Positions 9,431 to 19,653 are shown, counted from the stretch's first letter. The stretch is DNA of 47,024 nt from CABQCM01 sp965145485 (GCA_965145485.1 CBCTCU010000021.1:1-47024), one strand, 5' to 3'. Made by a program: numbers and translations. Notes: generated from the letters alone by a model not told the origin.

Positions 9431-10684
9431 CTACAATATATCGTTCAACGGCTGGCCGATCAGGCGGTAACGGTTGCCCGCCACACTCTCGACGCAGCCA
9501 AGTAATTCCAATTCAGTCAAGGCGCGCAGCACTTCTCCCGGTAGATGGCCGCTGCGCTCGGCCAGACGGTCGAACGGCTCGGTTTCCTCCTCAAACGCCT
9601 TGTAAACCGCAAGAGCGGGCCCGGTCAGCCGCTCAGGCGGGTCGGGATGCACAAAAGTCGCTGGTTTTGGCGACGCTGGTTTTGACCGGCCGTCGTGGGA
9701 TCGCTCCCCTGCTTCTAAGGACTTTTCCCCGCCGCCGGCGTTGTCCGGCGCATCCTCCGGGTCGTACTCCCCGATGAGCACACCCGAGCCGGCAAGGGTT
9801 AGTTTATGGGCAAAGAGCGGCTGGTATTCCTCCAGTACGTCAAGGGCTGAGTAAACCGGCTTGGCGCCGTCGCGCAAAAGCCGGTTTGTGCCGGTGTAGT
9901 GCTCGGACATGACGTTGCCTGGGACGGCAAAGACATCCCGCCCCTGCTCTGCGGCAAGACGGGCGGTGATGAGCGACCCGCTGTGCTCCCCCGCCTCGAC
10001 AATCACCGTGCCCAGGCATAGCCCCGAGATCAGGCGGTTGCGGCAGGGAAAGGTAGTTTTTCCCGGCGGCGTGCCGGGCGGAAATTCGCTGATGAGGGCG
10101 CCGTGGCGGGCAATCTCCTCCCGCATCGGGCGGCCGCCCTCGAGATAGGGATAGCCAATGCCGCAGCCGAGCACCGCGACCGTCCTCCCCTTCGCCTGCA
10201 GCGCGCCGTTGTGGGCTGCCGAATCGACCCCCATGGCCCCACCGCTGACAATGACCGCCCCCGCCCGGGCCAGCCGCATGGATAGCCGACGGGCCGCCTC
10301 ATGCCCATAACCGGTCGCTTTGCGCGTGCCAACGATGGCGATCATGACCTCCTCGTCGACGCTCGGCAGCGTACCCTTGACATACAATGCGACCGGTGGG
10401 TCGGGAATCTCCCGCAGGCGCTCGGGATAAGAGGGGCTTTGCGGCGTGATGATCTGCAGGCCGTCGCGGCCGCAGTCCTCCAAAATGCGATGGGCCTTAT
10501 CCAGCGGATAAGAGCGCAGGGAGCGGATTTCCCTCTCGCTGAGCAGCTTCAAGCCTTTCAGCCGGGTCTCGTCCGCCCGGCTCACCTCCGCCGGGGAACC
10601 CAGGGCCCGTGCGAGGGGCAGAGCCTTACGGCTGCCCGGGCCCAATGCCCCCTGGAGCCAGACCCAATAAAGAAGGTTGCTCAT
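9431..10684 (-). CDS. dprA: DNA-processing protein DprA
   Basis: Single-stranded DNA-binding protein that loads RecA on incoming DNA during transformation; widespread also in non-competent species. The Rossmann-like core runs from about residue 115 (AIVGTRKATGYGHEAARRL) through GGAMGVDSAAH, VLGCGIGYPY and FPCRNRLISGL to VFAVPGNV. A winged-helix domain occupies about residues 355-410. Between them, residues 305-352 form a Gly/Ser/Pro-rich linker that makes the protein 417 residues, longer than usual. The start ATG overlaps the stop of the upstream methyltransferase gene by 4 bases. Confidence 0.95.
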   Translation of the reverse strand: MSNLLYWVWLQGALGPGSRKALPLARALGSPAEVSRADETRLKGLKLLSEREIRSLRSYPLDKAHRILEDCGRDGLQIITPQSPSYPERLREIPDPPVALYVKGTLPSVDEEVMIAIVGTRKATGYGHEAARRLSMRLARAGAVIVSGGAMGVDSAAHNGALQAKGRTVAVLGCGIGYPYLEGGRPMREEIARHGALISEFPPGTPPGKTTFPCRNRLISGLCLGTVIVEAGEHSGSLITARLAAEQGRDVFAVPGNVMSEHYTGTNRLLRDGAKPVYSALDVLEEYQPLFAHKLTLAGSGVLIGEYDPEDAPDNAGGGEKSLEAGERSHDGRSKPASPKPATFVHPDPPERLTGPALAVYKAFEEETEPFDRLAERSGHLPGEVLRALTELELLGCVESVAGNRYRLIGQPLNDIL

Positions 10685-11487
10685 CCCATCACCTCCCGGC
10701 TAACGGGTGGCGCCGGTCGGCGGGTCATCTCCCAAAGCAGGATGGCCGCGGCGGCCGCGGCGTTGAGCGACTCGGCCCGGCCGGCCATGGGAATGGTCAC
10801 CCGCGCGTCGCAGCAGGCCATAATTTCATCCCGCAACCCATTGGCTTCGTTGCCGATCGCCATACCGGCCCCCCGGCTGAAATCACATTCCGACACCCGG
10901 CGGGCAGCCCGGTCGGGAACGGCGGCATAAACCGGAAGCCCTGCCTCACGCATGGAGCCGATCGGCTCATCCAGTGAGGGGAAAACCCAAACCGGCAGGC
11001 GCAAAAGCGCCCCCATCCCCGCGCGCTGCGCCTTGGGGCTGGACACGTCGCAGCCATCCCCCGCGACCACCAGGCCGCTGATGCCGAGCGCCTCGGCCGT
11101 ACGGGCGATCGCCCCGAGGTTGGACGGGTCCTGCACCCGGTCGAGCAGGGCGTAGGTGCTCCCCTGTTCCGGGGAAAAGGGCGCGGGCGACGGCTGCCGG
11201 AGCACGCACAGTATCCCCTGCGGGCTCTTGGTATCGCTGATTTTGGAAAAGACCTCGCGCGTCACCTCGTAGCAGTCACAGGCAAGGAGCAGCCCCTCCA
11301 GCTCCCCCCGCCGCTCGGGGGTATAAAAGACGGCCTCCGGCCGATATCCGCTGCGCGCCGCATCCAGACACAGCCGAAGCCCTTCCAGCACAAATAAGCC
11401 GGACTCCCTTCGGAATCGGCTTTGCGTGACGAGCCGGGCGGCCCATTTGACTTTATCGTTGTCACGGCTGCGGATAACGGTGGGCAT
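10681..11487 (-). CDS. SpoU/TrmH-family RNA 2'-O-methyltransferase
   Basis: Predicted rRNA or tRNA ribose methyltransferase with a SPOUT knot. It has an N-terminal substrate-binding part (FVLEGLRLC) and the three SpoU motifs: RVQDPSNLGAIARTAEALG, GMAIGNEANGL and IPMAGRAESLNAAAAAAILL. Length 268 residues. The ATG at 11487 follows GGGAGG by five bases, better than an in-frame start ten codons upstream. It overlaps dprA by 4 bases. The target nucleotide (for example RlmB-like 23S G2251) cannot be read from sequence. Confidence 0.92.
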   Translation of the reverse strand: MPTVIRSRDNDKVKWAARLVTQSRFRRESGLFVLEGLRLCLDAARSGYRPEAVFYTPERRGELEGLLLACDCYEVTREVFSKISDTKSPQGILCVLRQPSPAPFSPEQGSTYALLDRVQDPSNLGAIARTAEALGISGLVVAGDGCDVSSPKAQRAGMGALLRLPVWVFPSLDEPIGSMREAGLPVYAAVPDRAARRVSECDFSRGAGMAIGNEANGLRDEIMACCDARVTIPMAGRAESLNAAAAAAILLWEMTRRPAPPVSREVMG

Positions 11488-11550
11488 GCTCTCCTCCCAA
11501 GGCACGGCCCGCGGCAAACCGCCGCGCGGCTACGGGTGTAAAACGACCAA

Positions 11551-11610
11551 CGCCCGGGGCGTCTCCACCGCTGGCTGTCTAGAAACCAAACGGTATGCAT
11601 TCCCCGGGCG
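11551..11610 (-). terminator. Inverted repeat downstream of rplT
   Basis: CGCCCGGGG at 11551-11559 pairs perfectly with CCCCGGGCG at 11602-11610. It lies just after the rplT stop and is followed on the minus strand by a short T-containing stretch (GTCGTTTTAC). The loop is long (42 bases), so it may instead be a processing or partial-terminator structure. Confidence 0.45.
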
Positions 11611-11619
11611 AAAACATCG

Positions 11620-11976
11620 TTATTGAAGCGCGGCCTTGGACTGCTCGGCAAGGGTAGCGAACGCGGCCGCATCCGACACGGCCAGCTCGGCGAGCATCTT
11701 ACGATTGATCTCAATGCCGGCCTTTTTCAGACCGTTCATAAAGGTGGAATAGTTCATGCCGTTGATTTTCGCGGCGGCCGAAATGCGGGTGATCCACAGC
11801 CGGCGGAAGTCGCGCTTTTTGAGCTTGCGGCCAATGTAGGCTTTCTGCCCCGACTTCATGACCTGTTCCTTCGCCGTCTTAAACAGACGGTGCTTGCCCC
11901 CAAAATAGCCCTTGGCGAGCTTTAATACTTTCTTTCTCCTTTTGCGCGTCATCATTGCGCCTTTCACACGTGCCAT
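11620..11976 (-). CDS. rplT: Ribosomal protein L20
   Basis: Large-subunit assembly protein of 118 residues that binds 23S rRNA. The N-terminus MARVKGAMMTRKRRKKVLKLAKGYFG-type basic region and the globular KKRDFRRLWITRISAA segment are diagnostic. GGAGGT precedes the ATG. In Bacillota L20 represses its own operon by binding the leader RNA upstream of infC, and a leader terminator is visible here. Third gene of infC-rpmI-rplT. Confidence 0.98.
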   Translation of the reverse strand: MARVKGAMMTRKRRKKVLKLAKGYFGGKHRLFKTAKEQVMKSGQKAYIGRKLKKRDFRRLWITRISAAAKINGMNYSTFMNGLKKAGIEINRKMLAELAVSDAAAFATLAEQSKAALQ

Positions 11977-11996
11977 TGCTTGTTACCTCCGTTAAC

Positions 11997-12194
11997 TTAT
12001 TTATAAGGGACAAGGCGCTTGACCTGCGCGACGTTGGTCGAATCGGCCACCACGGTCTTGCGCAAATTGCGTTTGCGCTTGGTGCTTTTTTTGTTAAGGA
12101 TGTGGGACTTGTAGGCATGGCCGCGCAGGACCTTGCCGTTTTTGGACACCTTAAAGCGTTTTTTGGCCCCGCTGTGGGTCTTGATCTTCGGCAT
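11997..12194 (-). CDS. rpmI: Ribosomal protein L35
   Basis: Large-subunit protein of 65 residues. It begins MPKIKTHSGAKKRFKVS and ends AQVKRLVPYK, both typical. ATG at 12194 follows GGAGAAGG; an in-frame ATG eleven codons upstream is not supported. Lies between infC and rplT, 20 bases from rplT. Confidence 0.98.
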   Translation of the reverse strand: MPKIKTHSGAKKRFKVSKNGKVLRGHAYKSHILNKKSTKRKRNLRKTVVADSTNVAQVKRLVPYK

Positions 12195-12306
12195 AGTTTT
12201 CTCCTTCTCCGGCGAATCAAAAATCATGAGGAATCAGGCCGCTGTTTCTCGCCGGTCACCCAGCCGCCCGCGCGCCTGTACAACGGCGCGCCCGCTCCTT
12301 GTCAAA

Positions 12307-12825
<519 letters not shown>

Positions 12826-12987
12826 GGGTAAGCACCTCCACGGTTAAAGTCGCAACAAAAAACGGATGGAACACCCCATCCGCACAATACCAAACCGCCT
12901 CGCCCTAAGGCGAAGCCAGCGATATTGACCATGCGAGAACCTCAGTCTGCATGGTGAGAACGGGTTGTTCTGCTTTGTTGTAGTTGT
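12826..12987 (-). promoter_or_regulatory. L20-type leader with transcription attenuator
   Basis: Untranslated leader of infC-rpmI-rplT. It contains a hairpin ACCATGC/GCATGGT (12928-12934 with 12949-12955), a small GGCG/CGCC hairpin, and then a terminator. The position and architecture match the Bacillota L20 leader, in which excess L20 favours termination. That L20 binds this copy is inference from the family. Confidence 0.75.
12857..12882 (-). terminator. Intrinsic terminator inside the infC leader
   Basis: On the minus strand CGGATGG (12882-12876) pairs with CCATCCG (12869-12863) around a six-base loop and is followed by six T residues (12862-12857). It lies 32 bases before the infC start codon, so it must be a regulated attenuator. 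Confidence 0.88.
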
Positions 12988-13016
12988 ATTGTACCAGCCG
13001 GCGGCGACCTTGTCAA
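12988..13016 (-). promoter_or_regulatory. Sigma-A promoter of infC-rpmI-rplT
   Basis: Minus strand: TTGACA (13016-13011), a 17-base spacer, TACAAT (12993-12988). A near-perfect housekeeping promoter directly upstream of the leader. Confidence 0.9.
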
Positions 13017-13724
13017 GAGGGAAGGGAAGTTTTTTGCCAATTTTGGGCGGCAAAGGCGGCATTGCGCTCTCTCCCATCCCATATGTTCAGACAAGCCAGC
13101 AGATCTGTGGGTGGACATCTGGGACCTGCATACAAGCTTTGACGCGGCCGGGCTGGGCTGCCGGGAGCCGAACAAGAGCGCTATACCATCCAAGCCATGT
13201 CGAACGCCCGAAAGGGGCATACCTGTCGTAAGCCGCCGAGTGGTTGGCTATTTCTTCCTTTATTCCGGCCCCGAATCCCGGGGACGGACCGCTATTCCTC
13301 GAAACAGCCTGTAATATCCATTGCGCTCTCGCCATCTCGCGCTTTGTTCGATGTAGAGTGCATCGTTTGTCCTCTTACCGCCGAAACGGCGCCCTTTGGC
13401 CGGGGCAAGGGCATCCAACGAATGGCAAAGCCGGATCGCAGCAAGCCAAAGATAGGCCTTACCTGCAAGCCTTATAACAGCGCCTCGAGCGCGTACGCCG
13501 GGGCGCGCTATACCGCTTGACGCCTCTTGCACTGCCGCCTGATAACGGGGGCATCCTACCCCGGCAAGCTTCCCAGCAGGCCCTGTTGGCCCGATGGCTA
13601 CAAGAAAAATATTAACTTTTTCCAAACGGGGATGCGGTCTTGACCAAGCAAAGCAGTACAAGCCGGGCCGGCGGCCGGAAAACAGACAGCGCCTTCCGGT
13701 TGCCGGCCCGGTCATGGCAAACGC
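13017..13724. other. Gap of about 0.7 kb without a recognisable gene
   Basis: Between the infC promoter and ddh. Reading frames here have no family resemblance and overlap one another. The only structure I can support is the stem-loop next to ddh, listed separately. Confidence 0.6.
13663..13711 (-). terminator. Strong stem-loop after ddh
   Basis: An 18-base arm at 13663-13680 pairs with 13694-13711 (two G-U pairs) around a 13-base loop. It begins 14 bases past the ddh stop. There is no clear T-tract, so it is a likely 3'-end stabiliser or weak terminator. Confidence 0.55.
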
Positions 13725-14711
13725 TTACAAAAGCTCCTGGCGCAACTGCTCGCCGCTTTGCGCGCTGAGGTAGGCGGGGGGCACGTCAAAGACGGTTTTG
13801 CAGCCGCTTTGCCCCTGCGCCGCCATGCGGTGGGCGGCACGGGCGTAGGCCACCAGGACGCTTGCGGTAAACTCGGGGTTGGAGTCGAGCTTGAGCTGGT
13901 ATTCGATCACATGCCGGTTCTCGCCCTCCCAGCCGGTTTTTCCACTGCGGATAACCAACCCGCCGTGGGGCAGGCCGCTGTGATCCCTGCGAAGCTCCTC
14001 CTCACTGATGAAGTGAACCACGGTATCGTAGTCGGCAAAATAGTTGGGCATGGTTTTGATCTCATGCTCGATGCGCTGTGTATCCGCCCCCTCCTTGGCG
14101 ACGACAAAGCACTCGCGCAGATGCTTCTGGCGGGCGGTCAAATGGGCGTTGTCGCCCGCGCGCACCGTCTCCAGCGCACTCTCGATGGGGATGGTGTACT
14201 GCCGCGCATCCTTGACCCCCTCGATGCGGCGGATGGCGTCCGAATGCCCCTGGCTGACCCCCTTGCCCCAGAAGGTTTCATGGAAGCCATCGGGCAGGAT
14301 GGCGCTGGCGTACAGCCGGTTGAGGGAAAACAGGCCGGGGTCCCATCCCACCGAGATCAGGGCAACCCGCCCGCCCTCTTTGGCGGCGGCGTCGACCGCA
14401 GCAAAATGCTCGGGGATTTTCGCGTGGGTGTCAAAGCTGTCCACCAGATGAAAATCCCGTGCAAGCTGCGGGGTCTGAACCGGCAAATCGGTAGCGCTCC
14501 CCCCGCAGAGGATCATCACGTCGATCTTTTCTTTCATCCCGCATGCCTGGGCGGCCGGCAACACCGGGACGCCGGACGTCAGGATGGTGACCGTTTCGGG
14601 CGCCCGGCGGGTAAAGACCGCCGCCAGCTCCATATCCGGATTCTGACGCAGGGCGCATTCCACCCCCCGCCCCAAATTGCCATAGCCATAAATACCGATG
14701 CGTACGCTCAT
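13725..14711 (-). CDS. ddh: meso-Diaminopimelate dehydrogenase
   Basis: NADPH-dependent enzyme that converts tetrahydrodipicolinate to meso-DAP in one step, feeding peptidoglycan and lysine synthesis. 328 residues, the normal size. The nucleotide-binding start is RIGIYGYGNLGRGVE; LCGGSATDLPVQTP, VDSFDTHAKIP, SVGWDPGLFSLNR and FWGKGVSQGHSDAIRRI are characteristic of the family. GAAGG lies just before the ATG. It stands alone, flanked by long gaps. Confidence 0.97.
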   Translation of the reverse strand: MSVRIGIYGYGNLGRGVECALRQNPDMELAAVFTRRAPETVTILTSGVPVLPAAQACGMKEKIDVMILCGGSATDLPVQTPQLARDFHLVDSFDTHAKIPEHFAAVDAAAKEGGRVALISVGWDPGLFSLNRLYASAILPDGFHETFWGKGVSQGHSDAIRRIEGVKDARQYTIPIESALETVRAGDNAHLTARQKHLRECFVVAKEGADTQRIEHEIKTMPNYFADYDTVVHFISEEELRRDHSGLPHGGLVIRSGKTGWEGENRHVIEYQLKLDSNPEFTASVLVAYARAAHRMAAQGQSGCKTVFDVPPAYLSAQSGEQLRQELL

Positions 14712-15787
14712 ATTCCTTCTCTCCCTTTGGTAAAACTATATCCTGCAATCCACATGGGAATCTGCATGCTATCATAACGCCCGTCCTCTCGCCCTTTGCC
14801 GACAGGACGGCATCGGAATCCAGCGGACCGGCATGGCCTGCCGGGGACTGGATACCCTGAAACCGGCGCCATGCGGCGTAGTGAAAAACGCTCCATTGGC
14901 AGCTTGCTCCATACAAGCGGCAAGCCGCCTGCCGGGGGTAGCCGGCGCGCCGATTGCTGGTTTTGGATATCGATGCGCCGAACGAGGGCCATGCAAACGG
15001 GCGACAAGCCGGCCGCACGACGACCAAAGCCCAAGCCCAAAGCCAGGCTGCGCCTGCACTTGGCCGCCTTGCTGAAACAAATTGTCCGCCCTTGCGCCCT
15101 CCGAGCGGCGGGGTATGCGTGCCACCCGCTGGCGGCCACTGAGCCACTGCGGCGTTTTGCTACCGCGGATATAAGGGGCGATCCAAGGCAGCCCGAATGC
15201 CTTCTGTCGCAAAACAGATGGCAGGAAATCGGAACCTCCCCATGGTCAATCCAGTGCAAAAGAACCACGGGACCCGACAGCAATCCATTATCGCCCGTAA
15301 ACGACCTTTCGGCCTGACATTATGTATTCTCCCCACGGCAACGTGGGAAAGGCCATGCAAACGCCAAGGCCGCAGCCGGACAATGGCACACCCCGGCCTG
15401 CGGGCTGGAGCCGACGAGTCAGCATCCGCCTGCCGTCGATCCAGAGCAAAAGAATCACACACATCCCTGCCGTCAAGGCGGGGCGGGCCTCGCGGTGGTA
15501 AGACGATGCCCGCCCATGATCCCCGGCACAGACGCTCGTTATCGCACGCAGGCCACCCCGGGAAACCCTACCCGGTGACCGCATGGCGCGGTGCTGAAAA
15601 CGACAACGGCCAAAATGGCAGGTCCCTCTCCAGCGTGCCAACGCCCGAAAGATTGTCCGCAATGCCGCGCATCCCGCCGGAAGCTTTTCGCCGGCTCCTC
15701 ATGAAAAGACGATTTATTTTAGCAGAAAATCATTAACGCAATGTGAACAACCCCGTCGGGTGGCCGCTTGACCTTTTCCCCGCCGGA
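14712..15787. other. Gap of about 1.1 kb without a recognisable gene
   Basis: Between ddh and the NSS transporter gene. Several open frames on both strands cover it, but all are Arg/Pro/Ala-rich, mutually overlapping and unlike any family I know. A small hairpin at 15781-15797 (CGCCGGA/TCCGGCG) has the transporter stop codon in its loop. No RNA gene or promoter recognised. Confidence 0.6.
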
Positions 15788-17122
15788 TCATCCGGCGCCG
15801 GCCGTCCCATTGAAGATGGCGGCAAAGCCGCTGACGGTCACAATCAGTATCAGCACCGGCGCGAGATAACGTATGCTCAACAGCCAGAGCTTTTTAAAGT
15901 GGAATCGAACTCCTCCCTCCTCAACCTCCTGCACGAGCAGGTTGGGATTCCATTTCCATCCGATGAAATAGCACAGCAGGAGGCCGCCGATGGGCAGCAG
16001 GATGTTGTCTACCGCCAGCACGATCCAGTCATAAATGGTGTAATGAAACAGGGTAACGTCCGACCAGGCGCCAAACGACAACGAGCAGGGGATGCCAATC
16101 AGGAAAGCCGCCGCGGCAATCGCCAGCACCGCCGTACGTCGCCGCAGCCCCCAACGGTCCATCAGGAAAGAGGCCACCACCTCAAGCAGCGCGATCGCGC
16201 TGGTGAGCGCCGCAAAAAACAACAGAAGAAAAAACAGCAGGGCGAAAATACCGCCCCCCGTAAAGGAGGAGAACACCTTGGGCAGGGTACCGAAAATCAG
16301 GCTGGGGCCCTGCCCCGCTTCCAGGCCAAAGGAAAACACGGCGGGAAAAACCGCCATACCGGCCAGCAGAGCCACGACAGTGTCCAGCCCGGCTACCGTC
16401 AGGCAGCTGGCGGGGATGTTGTCCTTCTTACTCAGATAGCTGCCGTAGGTCACGATAACCCCCATGCACAGGCTGAGGGAATAAAAGACCTGCCCGAGCG
16501 CTGTGCTGATGGAGGACAAATGAAAATCCGAACCCCGCGGGGTGAAAATGAAGGACAGCCCCTCGCCCGCGCCGGGCAGGGTAACCGCCCGCACCATCAC
16601 AACGAGTAGTAGCACCAGCAGCGCGGGCATCATCACCTTGGAGGTGCGCTCGATGCCCTTGACGCCAAACAGGCAGACGAGGGCCGTCAGGCCCATGAAT
16701 ACAAAATGCCAGGCAATCGGCTCCCAGGTGCCGCTGATAAACGCGTTAAAATCGGCGGGTGGCTGCAGAGAGACCGTATAACTGGCAACATATTTGATAA
16801 TCCACCCGCTGACCACACTGTAATAGGCGAGGATTAAAAAGGCGGCCAGCACGCCGAAAATACCCACGATTTTTGCGCGCGGATGCACCTCGGCATAGGC
16901 GAGCACCGGATCTTTTCCGGTCTTTCGGCCGAGCGACATTTCGGCGATGATGATGGGAACCCCCAACAGCAGGAGGAACAGCACATAGGCCAGCAGAAAG
17001 AAAAATCCCCCGTTTTGGCCCATGAGATAAGGAAACTTCCACAGATTGCCAAGGCCGATGGCCGAGCCGGCCGTAGCAAGGATAAAGCCGGTTTTGCTGG
17101 ACCATTGATTGGATTTTGTCAT
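15788..17122 (-). CDS. Sodium-dependent transporter, NSS (SNF) family
   Basis: Integral membrane Na+-coupled symporter of the LeuT/neurotransmitter family, probably for an amino acid. 444 residues with about eleven hydrophobic segments. The N-terminal FILATAGSAIGLGNLWKFPYL is the TM1 Na+/substrate-binding signature. The substrate cannot be inferred. AAAGGAGG precedes the ATG. It appears to be monocistronic. Confidence 0.95.
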   Translation of the reverse strand: MTKSNQWSSKTGFILATAGSAIGLGNLWKFPYLMGQNGGFFFLLAYVLFLLLLGVPIIIAEMSLGRKTGKDPVLAYAEVHPRAKIVGIFGVLAAFLILAYYSVVSGWIIKYVASYTVSLQPPADFNAFISGTWEPIAWHFVFMGLTALVCLFGVKGIERTSKVMMPALLVLLLVVMVRAVTLPGAGEGLSFIFTPRGSDFHLSSISTALGQVFYSLSLCMGVIVTYGSYLSKKDNIPASCLTVAGLDTVVALLAGMAVFPAVFSFGLEAGQGPSLIFGTLPKVFSSFTGGGIFALLFFLLLFFAALTSAIALLEVVASFLMDRWGLRRRTAVLAIAAAAFLIGIPCSLSFGAWSDVTLFHYTIYDWIVLAVDNILLPIGGLLLCYFIGWKWNPNLLVQEVEEGGVRFHFKKLWLLSIRYLAPVLILIVTVSGFAAIFNGTAGAG

Positions 17123-17843
17123 GACGTCCTCCTTTGTCTCCGGGCGCCGGCAGCATAGCCGGACAAACCGGGTGAAATTGGCCGGCCGCCCCGATGGAGC
17201 TCGCCGGAGTTTTCCTTAGTATAACCCGCCGCATCCCGTTCCATCCGGCAAGCGCCCCGGCTGGCCGAATCCAACCACCCGGGAGCGGGTGACCGGCACA
17301 GTCCCTCGAGAAACCTGCCGCCGGCTCGTCCTTTTGAGAGACGCCGATTTTGATGATCGCATCCCATTTCCCATCCGGCAGAGGATCGGCCGTCTGGGTG
17401 GCATCCGTGCATTCGCCAAGGCGCACCCGAACCAATCGTTGGCCTCGCAACCCCGGCTCAACCGGAGGAGACACGCCGTCCATCCGCTTTCGCGTGAAGC
17501 ATCGAACGCAGCGAGCTGCAAACAATCGTATTCAATGAACGATGGTGACGTTAGAAGGAAAATGTCCCGTTTACGGGATGAAGGGCAAGCGACATGAAAC
17601 CCAGCGCGCCTCGCGGCGCTTACCGGTAAGGGCCGCGGACAGGACCAACGCATGCCTTCGGCTTTACCGGGATTTTTACATCATCCCCCGTTTCTCCTGC
17701 AAAAATCCGCCGCAAAAACTCCTTCTGGCCAACCCCCGGTTACATCCGGATTTTGGCCGAGCGAAAACGAGCAATGGAAGGATATGCGGCACGATTTTTT
17801 CACATTGCCCGGCCTACCAGCCGTGGAGCTATGGGAGGCTTTT
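17123..17843. other. Gap of about 0.7 kb without a recognisable gene
   Basis: Between the transporter and the HAD phosphatase gene. The short open frames on both strands lack any family features. A small hairpin TCCCG/CGGGA lies near 17563-17576. Nothing else recognised. Confidence 0.55.
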
Positions 17844-18632
17844 TCAGTCAATCAGCCCAAAGTGCTTTAAGGCGTTGGCCACCCCTTCTTCATCGACGGT
17901 GTCGGTCACATAATCGGCCGCCTGCTTGGCCTCGTCGAGGGCGTTGCCCATCGCCACCCCAATGCCGGCGTGACGCAGCATATCCACATCGTTTCCCCCG
18001 TCCCCGAAAGCCATGGTATCGGCAAGATCAATCCCGTAATACTCGAGCACACGATCCATTCCGACCGGCTTGCCCCCGTCAACAGGAATCGCGTCCATAA
18101 AGATGTCGTGCCAGCGAACGGCTTTACAGCCGGGCATGTGCTCCAAAAAAGCCCCCTCCTCCCGCTTTGACACATAGGGGCTGAGCTGATAAATCGGCCT
18201 GAGATGGGCTTGGCTGACGTCCTCCACACGATCCTTTTTATCCGGCTCCCCAAGCATGCGGTTGAGCGTGCGCACCTTGTCGTTGACCAGATTGTAGTAG
18301 GTTCTCTCCAGCTCCACAAAGCTGCAGGCGATCTGCTCACGCTCCATGTATGGGACAATACGGCGGATGCTGTCGGGCGGCAGGGTGCGCTCGTAGATCA
18401 CCCCATCCCGATTGCAGCAATACTGCCCGTTGATGGTGATATAAGCGTCAAATTCAAAATCAAAGCCGCGGCGAAGCACCCCGAGACTCACCGGCGGCCT
18501 GCCCGTGGCGATAAAAAGCTTCACCCCCCTCTCTCGCAGGGCGAACAGAGCCCGCCGGGTGGGGTCGGGGATGGTGTGGGTCTGAAAGCTCACCAGCGTC
18601 CCGTCAATGTCAAAAAAAACAGCCTGAATCAA
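17844..18632 (-). CDS. Cof-type HAD-IIB phosphatase
   Basis: Cytosolic haloacid-dehalogenase-type phosphatase, probably acting on a sugar phosphate or similar metabolite. Motif I is FFDIDGTLVSF at the N-terminus, motif II IATGRPP, and motifs III/IV a conserved Lys region and GDGGNDVDMLRHAG near the C-terminus, with a type IIB cap between. I place the start at TTG 18630-18632, eight bases after GGAGG, giving the usual short lead before FFDIDG. An ATG five codons upstream has no ribosome binding site. Substrate unknown. Confidence 0.9.
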   Translation of the reverse strand: MIQAVFFDIDGTLVSFQTHTIPDPTRRALFALRERGVKLFIATGRPPVSLGVLRRGFDFEFDAYITINGQYCCNRDGVIYERTLPPDSIRRIVPYMEREQIACSFVELERTYYNLVNDKVRTLNRMLGEPDKKDRVEDVSQAHLRPIYQLSPYVSKREEGAFLEHMPGCKAVRWHDIFMDAIPVDGGKPVGMDRVLEYYGIDLADTMAFGDGGNDVDMLRHAGIGVAMGNALDEAKQAADYVTDTVDEEGVANALKHFGLID

Positions 18633-18746
18633 AACCCATTCCTCCATAGTTTCATCAAAGTATTGGATACGCCATGCTGCCGGGGAAACCCGTTCGGATA
18701 TCGTGCCATATCCCCTCTGCCGCGTTTTCCCCTGGGGCGGACGGGT

Positions 18747-19259
18747 TTACAACTCCAAATCAACGCGATATTCTTTATCGATCAGGATATAGTCGCAGCC
18801 ATATTGCTTGCACATGCGCAGATTTTCCCGGTTATCACGCAGTAGCGACTCTATGGTGCATCCATCGTCGTCCAACCGGCGCTCGACAATATTGGCATAC
18901 CGTTTGATATCCTCAAAGCGCCCTCGGATATAGTCTTCCGTCATAACAAGGCAGCGATAGGTGATTTCCCGCCGGTAGCTTTCCTCAAAATCATGGCTCC
19001 AGTCAAACGGGATATAGCACCCCTCCACCACCAGATTTTGACGGTTTTCAATCGCTGTCTTTACCATCTCCCGCACCACCGGCCACAGCAGGCCCACCAG
19101 CTCGTCATCATCCTCCGGCGTTAACGTGGTGATTCCGCTTCGGATCAGCCCCATTTTCAAATGATCGATCGATAAATACGGAAGGTGGTATTTCTCAAGC
19201 AGCCTTTGGGCCAGTGCGGTCTTGCCCGTGTGGGATGCACCTGCAATCAGCACAACCAT
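18747..19259 (-). CDS. P-loop NTPase, kinase-like
   Basis: 170-residue ATP-binding protein with Walker A GASHTGKT at residues 7-14, a D-x-x hydrophobic strand (LSIDHLKMGL) and NLVVEGCYIPFDW. The layout is that of small-molecule kinases of the adenylate-kinase/zeta-toxin type. No antitoxin-like partner lies beside it, so a metabolite kinase is as likely as a toxin. Specific function not assignable. Confidence 0.75.
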   Translation of the reverse strand: MVVLIAGASHTGKTALAQRLLEKYHLPYLSIDHLKMGLIRSGITTLTPEDDDELVGLLWPVVREMVKTAIENRQNLVVEGCYIPFDWSHDFEESYRREITYRCLVMTEDYIRGRFEDIKRYANIVERRLDDDGCTIESLLRDNRENLRMCKQYGCDYILIDKEYRVDLEL

Positions 19260-19653
19260 CGATTCATCCTCCCCTGCATATTTTGCTCTTCTGTGGCCGG
19301 CTCATCCAGCCGAAAGGGCAGGCCGCTGCCGTCATAGCGTAAATTCGTACCAGATATTGGTACGGCCCTTCCGGCCAAAAACACCGCCGAGCCAAGGTTT
19401 CCGGTATATTCCAGAAGAGAGAAAAAAGGGTTCACAACGCCGTCTCATCACCCCGAGGCCCATCTACCGAAAGATGCCCCCGCCATATAAGAAAGGCCGC
19501 AGTCCCCGTCCGCCGGGATATCTTGCCCGGGATGCAACCGTGCACGCAGCGGCGCCGCCCCTCTTGCCTGTCATGATCCCCTACCGAACGGCAAGTCGGG
19601 CGCAGCACGCCCCCTGTAACAATCCCGGGTAGGCGCTTGCCGGCCGCGGCCGT
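19260..19653. other. Gap of about 0.4 kb without a recognisable gene
   Basis: Between the P-loop gene and the S66 peptidase. Contains a perfect 12-base palindrome CGGCCGCGGCCG just past the S66 stop, without a T-tract. Nothing else recognised. Confidence 0.5.

Noticed and set aside
13080..13230. tRNA-like segment near the infC promoter
   Set aside because: No acceptor stem or T-loop consensus could be built; I found no tRNA or rRNA gene anywhere in the window.
14708..15736. Several overlapping open frames in the ddh-transporter gap
   Set aside because: High GC lengthens random frames; these are Arg/Pro-rich, mutually overlapping and lack start signals.
15781..15797. Terminator at the transporter stop codon
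   Set aside because: The 7-base stem encloses the stop codon but has no following T-tract, so it is probably chance in GC-rich DNA.
18747..19259. Zeta-type toxin
   Set aside because: Only the generic P-loop kinase fold is visible and no antitoxin gene is next to it.
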